In this document: positions 1 through 6,797 of the stretch, piece after piece
Layout of the letters: each line of letters starts with the position of its first letter
How positions within the stretch are numbered: position 1 is the stretch's first letter
Origin: JAWLEP01 sp964553045
Lineage (GTDB): Bacteria; Fermentibacterota; Fermentibacteria; Fermentibacterales; JCC-6
Length of the DNA stretch: 64,000 nucleotides
Direction of reading: 5' to 3'
NCBI GenBank assembly: GCA_964553045.1
Contig: CAZKJG010000009.1
Location: 1-64,000, forward strand
The notes under the pieces: model-generated
Databases searched by the model: none
Told to the model about the DNA's origin: nothing
The model's input: the letters and a program-made list of their open reading frames with translations, nothing else
Program-made: the position numbers and the translations under genes

Positions 1-201
1 CATGGGATGCCTCGGGGTTGGCCTCGGGATGCTACCTGGTACGGCTGTCGGGGGCGGGAGTCTGTGAGACCAGGAGGTGCGTGCTGCTGCGCTGAAGGCG
101 GTGAGATGGCTCGCCAAATCTCACTCGAACAGCCATGATCCGGTTAGCATGTCAGTGGGAATGACGGTCTTGAAGCTCAGTCCAGGGGGGTGGCGCGGAG
201 T
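1..201. other. Intergenic stretch with one hairpin, no gene recognised
   Basis: No supportable coding frame was found; short open frames run in from the left edge but have no recognisable content. GTGAGAT at 101-107 and ATCTCAC at 118-124 can form a 7-bp stem with a 10-base loop. There is no T-run beside it, so it is not a convincing terminator. A 7-base direct repeat (GGGATGC) occurs near the left edge. Confidence 0.4.
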
Positions 202-381
202 CTATACGCTGAAGAAGTCCGGTACGCAGGTGAGCAGTATACCCAAGGTGAGGACTACTACGCCGCCCAGGAAGGCCAGGCCCCCTGCTACGGGCTTGCG
301 GGACCTTCCGCCCAGAAGAACGAAGCCGCCCACAGTGGACAGGAAACCCATGGCGACCAGAACAAGATATCCATAGCTCAA
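202..381 (-). CDS. Small two-helix membrane protein, 59 aa, unknown function
   Basis: I do not recognise a family. The frame encodes 59 residues and starts with TTG, preceded by GGAGG with an 8-base spacer, which is a strong ribosome-binding site and the main reason to accept it. Two hydrophobic stretches (about residues 5-24 and 31-51) are separated by a short basic loop, GGRSRKP, so a two-helix hairpin membrane protein is predicted. A second ribosome-independent support is its position: it lies about 66 bases after degP on the same strand and may be the last gene of the chaperone operon. The TTG start and small size make it easy to overlook. Translation is inferred from sequence only. Confidence 0.6.
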   Translation of the reverse strand: MSYGYLVLVAMGFLSTVGGFVLLGGRSRKPVAGGLAFLGGVVVLTLGILLTCVPDFFSV

Positions 382-447
382 GACTGCAACCTCCGTTGAG
401 AAGAGTGGGGGCAGGGGTCGCCGGCCGGCGCCGGCGACCCGCTCCTG

Positions 448-1902
448 CTACAGCTGCAGCACAAGGTATAAGGTATTACCGTCCCGGAGGACAAGTAGCA
501 GGTTCTGGGACTCCGGCTGGAGCAGCTGCCTTACACGGGTGGGGGAGTCCGCCGACTCGCGGTTCACCTCCAGGATCACGTCCCCGGGCCTGAGACCGGC
601 CTCGGCAGCGGCCCCGCTGCGGTCCACGCCGGAGACCAAGACCCCGTATCGGATGTCCAGTTCGTCCAGCCGGTCCTCATCCAACCCGGAGAGCCGCCAG
701 CCGGCTTCTACGCTTCCGGTTCCGCCCGCGGCTCTGGAGACCTTCTCTCCGGGACGGGAACCCAGCTCCACGTCCAGCTCCATCTCTTCGCCGTCCCTGC
801 TGATGAGCAGCTCCACCGCGGTGCCCGGCTCCATCTCTGCGATTGCGTTGCGGAAGCGGGACAGGCCGTCCACCGGATCGCCCTCCAGCTCCAGCACTAT
901 GTCCCCCCGCTGCAGGCCTCCATCCTCGGCAGGTGAGCCATCCAGCACCTGGGATATAAGTACCGCCCCCTCGGGGGCCTCGAACTGTCCGGCGAGCTCC
1001 GGGGTCACCTCCTGGATCATCACGCCCAGCCAGCCCCGCCGCACCGAGCCGTGTTCCAGCAGGTCGTCCACCACCCGCTCGACGGTGTTGACCGGTATGG
1101 CGAAGCCAACTCCCTGGCTGCCGCCGCTGCGGCTGGCTATGGCGGTGTTTATGCCGATCACCTCGCCACGCATGTTCACCAGGGCACCTCCGCTGTTGCC
1201 GGGGTTGATGGCGGCGCTGGTCTGTATGTAGCTCTCGTAGTCGGCCAGACCGAGATCGGTGCGGCCCATGTAGCTGATTATGCCCTGGGTTACCGTCTGG
1301 CTCAGGGCGAAGGGACTGCCTATGGCCAGCACCCATTCCCCCACGGCGAGGTTTTCGCTGTCTCCGAGGTCGGCGGCGGACAGGTCATCGGCCTCTATCC
1401 GCAGCACGGCCACGTCGGTCTCCGAGTCGGTGCCAACCAGCTCCGCCGGATAGCTGTCTCCGCTGGAGAGCACCACTTCGATCTCGTCGGCGTTCTCCAC
1501 CACGTGGTTGTTGGTTACCACTATCCCGTCCTCGTCGAATATCACGCCGCTGCCCAGTCCCCGGGCCTCGAACTCCTCGGTGCGTGGCCGGCGGCGAAGG
1601 CCCCAGGGATCGAACGGGGAGGGGAAGCCGGGAATCGTCCTGGTGACCGTCCGGCTGGAGTTGATGGTGACAACCGCCGGGCCCACTCGCCGCACTATGG
1701 AGGAAAAGGCACGGCTGAGCTCCTCGGCCGCGTCGGGGCCCGCCACATAGACGGTATCCGGCTGCAGGCGTTCCCTGAGCATCTCCGCCACGTCTTCGGG
1801 TAATGGAAGGTCGGTATGGCCGCTGTCTTCGCTCTGGGCCGCCAGCGTCCCGGCCAGAACCAGCCCCGCCGCCAGCAGCACGAATTTGAAGTAACCGTTC
1901 AT
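448..1902 (-). CDS. degP: Periplasmic serine protease, DegP/HtrA family
   Basis: HtrA-type protease/chaperone for misfolded envelope proteins. The product has 484 residues: an N-terminal signal sequence (hydrophobic stretch ending near TLAAQ), a trypsin-like domain and two PDZ domains, as in DegP/DegQ. The triad is visible: His133 in TNNHVVE, Asp163 in SETDVAVL and Ser237 in NPGNSGGA. The start is placed at the internal ATG (MNGYFKF) because AGGGGG lies 7 bases before it; the frame remains open nine codons further upstream without a better site. It is the last large gene of the dnaK-grpE-dnaJ operon, about 79 bases after dnaJ, which fits a protein-quality-control unit. Family assignment is certain; DegP versus DegQ is not resolved. 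Confidence 0.95.
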   Translation of the reverse strand: MNGYFKFVLLAAGLVLAGTLAAQSEDSGHTDLPLPEDVAEMLRERLQPDTVYVAGPDAAEELSRAFSSIVRRVGPAVVTINSSRTVTRTIPGFPSPFDPWGLRRRPRTEEFEARGLGSGVIFDEDGIVVTNNHVVENADEIEVVLSSGDSYPAELVGTDSETDVAVLRIEADDLSAADLGDSENLAVGEWVLAIGSPFALSQTVTQGIISYMGRTDLGLADYESYIQTSAAINPGNSGGALVNMRGEVIGINTAIASRSGGSQGVGFAIPVNTVERVVDDLLEHGSVRRGWLGVMIQEVTPELAGQFEAPEGAVLISQVLDGSPAEDGGLQRGDIVLELEGDPVDGLSRFRNAIAEMEPGTAVELLISRDGEEMELDVELGSRPGEKVSRAAGGTGSVEAGWRLSGLDEDRLDELDIRYGVLVSGVDRSGAAAEAGLRPGDVILEVNRESADSPTRVRQLLQPESQNLLLVLRDGNTLYLVLQL

Positions 1903-1980
1903 GGGAAAACCCCCTGTGAATGCGTTCAAAGGCCCTGCTTTTCTATCTGATACCCTCGGTGGGAGCCGATTGTTCCAGGA

Positions 1981-3024
1981 TCAGGCGCTACCGCGGAGGA
2001 ACTCCCAGTGCCGCCTCTCCTCGGGGGAGGGAGAGGTGGGCAGCTTCACGTCCACCGTGACTATCTGATCCCCGGTGGCGCCCCTGTAGGCTACCCCCTG
2101 GCCGGAGAGGCGAAGCCTCGTTCCGGGCTGGGTGCCCGGCGGTATCTTCAGCTTCACCTTGCCCCGCAGGGTCCTTATCTTGAGGGTGGTTCCCAGCACC
2201 GCCTGGGGAGCGGTAACGCGGACAGTGCAGTGTATGTCACGGCCCTCCCTGTGCAAGAAGCTGTCCGGGGCCACGTCCAGGCGCACCATTAGCTGGCTGC
2301 CGTCCGCCGAGAGCCGAAGCGTGGTACCGTCGTCGGAGCCGGGGGGAACGTCTATAGTGACGTTCTCGGTGCGACTGACCTGTCCGGAGCCTCCGCAGGT
2401 GGCGCAGACGTCCTCGAAGGTGAACCCGCGGCCTCCGCACTGCGGACAGGGATGCATGGTGGCGAACCCGCCCTGCCTGCTGCTTACGCTTCCGCTGCCC
2501 CCGCATCCGGGGCACTGCTTGCGGCCGTGTCCGCCGGCGCCGCCGCAGGCGGGACACTGCCGGGGAATCTCGATACGGGCGTTGACCCGTCCACCCAGCG
2601 CGGCGGTTGCGAAGGGAACCCGTATGCGGGTTACGGGGGGCCTGCGTGACGTGCCGGTAAATCCTCTGCCGGCTCCCCGGCTGCCAAACCCGAAACCCTC
2701 TCCGCCGAAGAAGGACCTGAGTATGTCCTCGAATCCGCCCGTGCCGCCCTCGCCGAAGGGGGAACCTTCGGCGGCGCCGGCGGCGGCTCCGGTCCAGGCT
2801 CCGCCCTCGCGTATCTGGTCGTACTGCTGGCGCTTCTCGGGGTCGGTGAGGATCTCGTAGGCCTCGGAGACCTCCTTGAAGCGCTCCTCGGCTTTCGAGT
2901 CACCCGGATTGGCGTCCGGATGGTACTCCTTGGCCAGCTTCCTGTAGGCCTTCTTTATCTCGTCCTCGGTAGCTGTCTCGTCCACTCCGAGAACCGAGTA
3001 GAGATCCTTGTTCACCTGCTCCAA
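1981..3024 (-). CDS. dnaJ: Chaperone DnaJ (Hsp40)
   Basis: Co-chaperone that stimulates DnaK ATPase activity and delivers substrates. The 347-residue protein has a J domain (about residues 8-71) with HPD at 35-37, a Gly/Phe-rich linker, four CxxCxGxG zinc motifs (about 157-164, 171-178, 193-200 and 207-214) and the C-terminal substrate domain, so it is a complete type I DnaJ. The annotated start is TTG; an in-frame GTG three codons later would give MNKDLYSVLGV, the usual DnaJ beginning, but its GGAG sits only 3 bases away. The true start is therefore uncertain by three residues. It follows grpE by 36 bases and precedes degP on the same strand. Confidence 0.96.
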   Translation of the reverse strand: MEQVNKDLYSVLGVDETATEDEIKKAYRKLAKEYHPDANPGDSKAEERFKEVSEAYEILTDPEKRQQYDQIREGGAWTGAAAGAAEGSPFGEGGTGGFEDILRSFFGGEGFGFGSRGAGRGFTGTSRRPPVTRIRVPFATAALGGRVNARIEIPRQCPACGGAGGHGRKQCPGCGGSGSVSSRQGGFATMHPCPQCGGRGFTFEDVCATCGGSGQVSRTENVTIDVPPGSDDGTTLRLSADGSQLMVRLDVAPDSFLHREGRDIHCTVRVTAPQAVLGTTLKIRTLRGKVKLKIPPGTQPGTRLRLSGQGVAYRGATGDQIVTVDVKLPTSPSPEERRHWEFLRGSA

Positions 3025-3060
3025 TCCATGTCTATGATTTCGACCGGGCGTCTGAGGACG

Positions 3061-3789
3061 CTAGTCCTGCTCCTCTTCGTCGGCCTCTTCGCCGCTGCTG
3101 TCCGACTCTTCGGCCTCGGCCTCGGAAACGCCCTCGGCCGTTCCCGAGGCGGGCTTGCCCACCTTGACCCTGGCGGGTCTCAGCAGCTCCTGCTCGAGCA
3201 TGTAGCCGTCCTGGAAGACGTCCAGTATCATGTCGTGCTCGGCGTCCTCCACTTCTTCGGCCAACATGGCCTCGTGGACGTTGGGGTCGAAGTGGTCGCC
3301 GCTGTCTACCTCGAGCCTCTGCAGTCCCTCGCGGGTGAGTATATCGTTCAGCTGCCCGGCGGTCTGAAACATCCCCGCCAGGATCTCTTCGGCCGAGTGG
3401 CCCTCTTCGCTGAGCTCCTCGGCCCTTCTGACGTTGTCCAGAACCGTCAGCAGCTCCTCGATCAGATCCCTCTTGCCGGCCGAGCAGAGCCTGCGGAACT
3501 CCCGGGCCTGCCGCTTGCGGTAGTTGTCGAACTCCGCCCGCAGCCGGAGGAGCCTCTCCTCCAAAGATTTCCTCTCTTCCTCCTCCCTGCGCAGCTGATC
3601 TTCGAGGTGCTCCCCCTCCTGTTCCTCGGGGGCCTCGGAGGTCCCGCTCTCCGCGGACGCCTCCTCCTCGCCGGAGTCTATTACCACCGGAACTTCCGCC
3701 CGACGTTCCTCCTCCCCCTCCCTGCGGGGGGGCGAGGGCTTGCGGCGGCCCTCCTCCGAGCTCTTCCTCCTGGGATCACCGGGCACCAT
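3061..3789 (-). CDS. grpE: Nucleotide exchange factor GrpE
   Basis: GrpE releases ADP from DnaK and resets the chaperone cycle. The product has 242 residues. A long, highly charged, probably disordered N-terminal extension (about residues 1-65, rich in E, R and P) is followed by the coiled coil and the conserved core with FDNYRKR and, later, FDPNVHEAM, then an acidic tail. The ATG overlaps the dnaK stop by one base (TAATG), which implies translational coupling. The extension and the acidic C-terminal tail make it longer than E. coli GrpE (about 197 residues). A start inside the extension is possible, but the TAATG junction favours this one. Confidence 0.95.
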   Translation of the reverse strand: MVPGDPRRKSSEEGRRKPSPPRREGEEERRAEVPVVIDSGEEEASAESGTSEAPEEQEGEHLEDQLRREEEERKSLEERLLRLRAEFDNYRKRQAREFRRLCSAGKRDLIEELLTVLDNVRRAEELSEEGHSAEEILAGMFQTAGQLNDILTREGLQRLEVDSGDHFDPNVHEAMLAEEVEDAEHDMILDVFQDGYMLEQELLRPARVKVGKPASGTAEGVSEAEAEESDSSGEEADEEEQD

Positions 3790-5729
3790 TACTCATCCAC
3801 CACCTCGTAGTCGGCGTCCACGGTCTTCCCATCTTCGGCGCCCTCCTGCGCTCCGGGAGCGTCGCCCGGCTGGGGACCGGCCTGGGGGCCGGCTCCGGGG
3901 CCGGCCTGCTGAGCGCCTTCCTGCTGCTGGTACTGCTGGTAGATGGAGGCTCCCACCTCCTGCCAGGTCTCCTCCAGCTTCTGGAGGGTGGACTCTATCT
4001 CGTCCTGGTCTTCCTTCTCCAGCGCGGCCCGCACGTCGGAGATGCAGGTCTCCAGTCTGTTGCGGCTCTCGGCGTCCACCTTGTCGCCCAGCTCGCTCAG
4101 CTGCTTTTCCACCTCGTAGGCGAGACTGTCGGCCCGGTTGCGGGTCTCAACGCTCTTGCGCCGCTTCTCGTCCTCGCTTGCGTGGCGCTCGGCCTCCTTG
4201 ACCATCTCGTCTATCTCCCCCTCGGAGAGACCGCTGGAGGCCTCGATGCGGATCTTGTTCTCCTTGCCCGTCGCCTTGTCCTTGGCGGAAACGTGGACTA
4301 TGCCGTTGGCGTCGATATCGAAGGTGACCTCGATCTGGGGCATGCCCCTGGGAGCGGGCGGTATTCCGTCCAGGATGAACCTGCCCAGCGTACGGTTGCC
4401 GGAGGCCATCTTCCGTTCGCCCTGCAGCACGTGGACCTCCACCGACGTCTGGTTGTCCGCGGCGGTGCTGAAGATCTGGCTCTTCTTCGCCGGTATGGTG
4501 GTGTTCCGCTCGATGAGCGGAGTAAACACGCCGCCCAGGGTCTCGATTCCCAGCGTAAGGGGGGTTACGTCCAGAAGCAGGACGTCCTTGACATCCCCGG
4601 ACAGCACACCGGCCTGAATCGCGGCTCCGATGGCCACGACCTCGTCTGGGTTCACTCCCTTGTGGGGGTCGCGTTCGAAGATCTCCTTCACCATCCGCTG
4701 CACTATGGGAGAGCGGGTCTGTCCGCCCACCAGTATCACGTCGTCGATGTCGGATGGATCGAGCTTGGCGTCGCTGAGTGCGCCCTGGCAGGGCTTGCGT
4801 GTCCTCTCCACCAGGTCGTCGACGAGCTGTTCGAACTTGGAGCGGCTCAGGGTGAGGTTGAGGTGCTTGGGCCCGCTCTGGTCAGCGGTTACGAAGGGCA
4901 GGCTGATGCTCGTGCTCTGAGTTGTGGAGAGCTCGCACTTCGCCCGCTCCGCGGCCTCCTTCAGCCGCTGGATCGCCATCTGGTCCTTGGAGAGGTCTAT
5001 GCCCTGGTCCTTCTTGAATTCCTCCACCATCCAGTCAATCACCCTCTGGTCGAAGTCGTCTCCGCCCAGATGGGTGTCGCCGTTGGTGGACATCACCTCG
5101 AACACCCCCTCGCCGATCTCCATTATGGAGATGTCGAAGGTTCCTCCGCCCAGGTCGAACACCGCCACCTTCTTGGTGCCGCCGCTCTTCTCGAGGCCGT
5201 AGGCCAGCGAGGCCGCCGTGGGCTCGTTGACGATCCTCTTCACGTCCAACCCCGCGATCCGGCCGGCGTCCTTGGTGGCCTGTCGCTGGCTGTCGTTGAA
5301 GTAGGCGGGAACGGTGATGACCGCCTCGGTGACCTCTTCGCCCAGGTACTCCTCTGCCGTCTTCTTCATCTTCTGCAGAACCATCGCGGAGATCTCCGGC
5401 GGCGAGTACTTCTTGCCGTGGACCTCCACCCACGCATCGCCGTTCTTACCCTCCACTATCTTGAAGGGCACCAGCTCGCGCTCCCGGTCGATCTCGCCGT
5501 ACTTTCTGCCCATGAAACGCTTGATGGAGAAGACGGTGTTGCCCGGATTGGCCACAGCCTGCCGGCGGGCCACCACGCCCACGTGCCTCTCTCCATCCTC
5601 GTTGAAGGCCACCACGGAAGGCGTGGTGCGCGAACCCTCGGCATTTGCTATGACCGTGGGCTCACCGCCCTCCATGACCGCCACGCAAGAGTTGGTCGTT
5701 CCCAGGTCGATTCCTATCGTCTTTCCCAC
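3789..5729 (-). CDS. dnaK: Chaperone DnaK (Hsp70)
   Basis: ATP-dependent cytoplasmic Hsp70 chaperone. All expected parts are present in 646 residues: the nucleotide-binding domain beginning GIDLGTTNSCVAVMEGG, the phosphate motif VFDLGGGTFDISI, the hydrophobic linker DVLLLDVTPLTLG, the beta-sandwich substrate domain and the helical lid. The tail is rich in Q, G, P and A and ends with an acidic EVVDE, similar to other bacterial DnaKs. The gene lies 22 bases after the second hsp20 gene and overlaps grpE by one base. Nothing is missing. A long opposite-strand open frame over this gene is an artefact of GC-rich codon use. Confidence 0.98.
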   Translation of the reverse strand: MGKTIGIDLGTTNSCVAVMEGGEPTVIANAEGSRTTPSVVAFNEDGERHVGVVARRQAVANPGNTVFSIKRFMGRKYGEIDRERELVPFKIVEGKNGDAWVEVHGKKYSPPEISAMVLQKMKKTAEEYLGEEVTEAVITVPAYFNDSQRQATKDAGRIAGLDVKRIVNEPTAASLAYGLEKSGGTKKVAVFDLGGGTFDISIMEIGEGVFEVMSTNGDTHLGGDDFDQRVIDWMVEEFKKDQGIDLSKDQMAIQRLKEAAERAKCELSTTQSTSISLPFVTADQSGPKHLNLTLSRSKFEQLVDDLVERTRKPCQGALSDAKLDPSDIDDVILVGGQTRSPIVQRMVKEIFERDPHKGVNPDEVVAIGAAIQAGVLSGDVKDVLLLDVTPLTLGIETLGGVFTPLIERNTTIPAKKSQIFSTAADNQTSVEVHVLQGERKMASGNRTLGRFILDGIPPAPRGMPQIEVTFDIDANGIVHVSAKDKATGKENKIRIEASSGLSEGEIDEMVKEAERHASEDEKRRKSVETRNRADSLAYEVEKQLSELGDKVDAESRNRLETCISDVRAALEKEDQDEIESTLQKLEETWQEVGASIYQQYQQQEGAQQAGPGAGPQAGPQPGDAPGAQEGAEDGKTVDADYEVVDE

Positions 5730-5751
5730 GTCTTCTTCCTTCCCCTGTTCT

Positions 5752-6129
5752 CTATTCCCCGTCCCCGTCTATGGGGATGCTCTGACTGTCGATGCCCTTT
5801 CTGGGGATTACCAGCGTGAGGACGCCCAGATCGAACTTCGCCTCGATCTCGCCGTCGTCCAGGTCATCCCGCAGGATGAACGTGCGTCGGAACTCCTCTC
5901 TGGGGATCTCCCGGACAATCAGCTTGCCGTCCTCGTCCTGCGACCGGCTTCCCCGTATGGTCAGCTCGTTCCTGCTCAGCGTGATATCGACTCCGTCCCT
6001 GGATACTCCCGGGAGCTCGCACCGCAGCAGGTAGCTGCCGTTGTCATCTATGGAAACGTCCGTAGCGGGAACCCTGGAGTGGTCCTCGGGGTACTCCCTG
6101 CGTCCGGTGTCTCCCATGCGCGCCATCAT
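5752..6129 (-). CDS. Small heat-shock protein, Hsp20 family (second copy)
   Basis: ATP-independent holdase that binds unfolding proteins for DnaK/DnaJ. The 125-residue product is almost entirely an alpha-crystallin domain: LRCELPGVSRDGVDITL, then IRGSR, and the late VLTLVIPRK motif close to the usual G-x-L signature. The N-terminal arm is very short (about 20 residues) and the tail keeps an I-x-I-like IPI. Its ATG overlaps the stop of the preceding hsp20 by one base (TGATG), and dnaK follows after 22 bases, so all three should be cotranscribed. Pairing of a short-armed and a longer-armed paralogue suggests mixed oligomers, which is inference. Confidence 0.92.
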   Translation of the reverse strand: MMARMGDTGRREYPEDHSRVPATDVSIDDNGSYLLRCELPGVSRDGVDITLSRNELTIRGSRSQDEDGKLIVREIPREEFRRTFILRDDLDDGEIEAKFDLGVLTLVIPRKGIDSQSIPIDGDGE

Positions 6130-6560
6130 CAGCCGTTTCCCTTCTCTATCTCGAGCCTGCGCGGGCGCTGCTCCTCCTCTACGGGGAGCACCACCCTGAG
6201 CACGCCTTCTGAAAGTGAGGCGGATGCGGCGGAGGCGTCGACCGGGGCCGGAATCCGCATGGAGCGCTCGAAGCTTCCCGTGTTCCGCTCCATCCTGCGG
6301 AATACCTCTCCCTCCTCACCTCCCCTTTCCTTGCTTCCGGAAACGGTGAGGAAGTCGCCGTCTATTCGAAGCTCCATCTCCTCACGGCTCACACCGGGCA
6401 GCTCCACCAGGACCACCAGCCGGTTCTCCGTCTGGTAGATATCCACAGGAGGCGCCCAGCCACACTCCGAGAGGAAGCACCTGACGGACCGGTCTCCGGT
6501 CATTCCGCCTACGTCTCTCTCGAAGCCCAGATGACCCCGGTTGTTTCCGTCGTCCCGCAC
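6129..6560 (-). CDS. Small heat-shock protein, Hsp20 family (first copy, GTG start)
   Basis: First gene of the chaperone operon. The alpha-crystallin domain begins near VDIYQTENRLVVLVELPG and ends with EGVLRVVLPVEEE. The start is set at GTG (MRDDGNNRG, 143 aa) because GGAGGT lies 6 bases upstream, much better than anything before an ATG 11 codons further out (6593) or the far upstream open frame. A cysteine at the beginning of the domain (FLSECGW) is unusual for the family. The leader upstream should carry the operon promoter, but no CIRCE element (TTAGCACTC-N9-GAGTGCTAA) is visible and no hrcA gene is in the window, so the heat-shock control is unknown. Confidence 0.88.
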   Translation of the reverse strand: MRDDGNNRGHLGFERDVGGMTGDRSVRCFLSECGWAPPVDIYQTENRLVVLVELPGVSREEMELRIDGDFLTVSGSKERGGEEGEVFRRMERNTGSFERSMRIPAPVDASAASASLSEGVLRVVLPVEEEQRPRRLEIEKGNG

Positions 6561-6797
6561 CCTCTCACCTCCGGGTTTAAGGTCTTCACCCATTATCGAG
6601 CAATCTGCTTTCCATCGGCTTCTACGGGCGTAATACACTGCGCTGCAATGAGTTGTGGCTGTTTGTCGATGCCCCGGTGCGTTTTCACCGGTACGCCATG
6701 TGCTAATGTGACACAGCCGCGGCGCTTAGGCGGAAGTGGAACCCGCCGGGCCCGGCGGTTATATTGTACGGCTGCACCAACACTCGAAGGGCGGACC
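6561..6797. promoter_or_regulatory. Divergent hsp20/uvrA control region
   Basis: A 237-base region between divergent genes. On the plus strand TGGAAC (6737-6742), a 17-base spacer and TATATT (6760-6765) make a plausible uvrA promoter. A perfect 16-base palindrome of C and G (6743-6758) fills nearly the whole spacer and could be an operator. A second hairpin, CCGGTG-CGTTTT-CACCGG, lies further left near 6675-6692. No promoter for the minus-strand chaperone operon stands out. No known LexA box or CIRCE is seen. Confidence 0.45.

Noticed and set aside
1903..1980. SigmaE-like promoter before degP (GGAAC...TCAGA)
   Set aside because: The spacing (about 19 bases) is wrong and the -10 weak.
4182..5819. 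Long plus-strand open frame opposite dnaK (545 codons)
   Set aside because: It is the antisense of dnaK, a known artefact of GC-rich genomes; there is no start signal or homology.
6561..6797. CIRCE or LexA box
   Set aside because: No match to the consensus of either on inspection.
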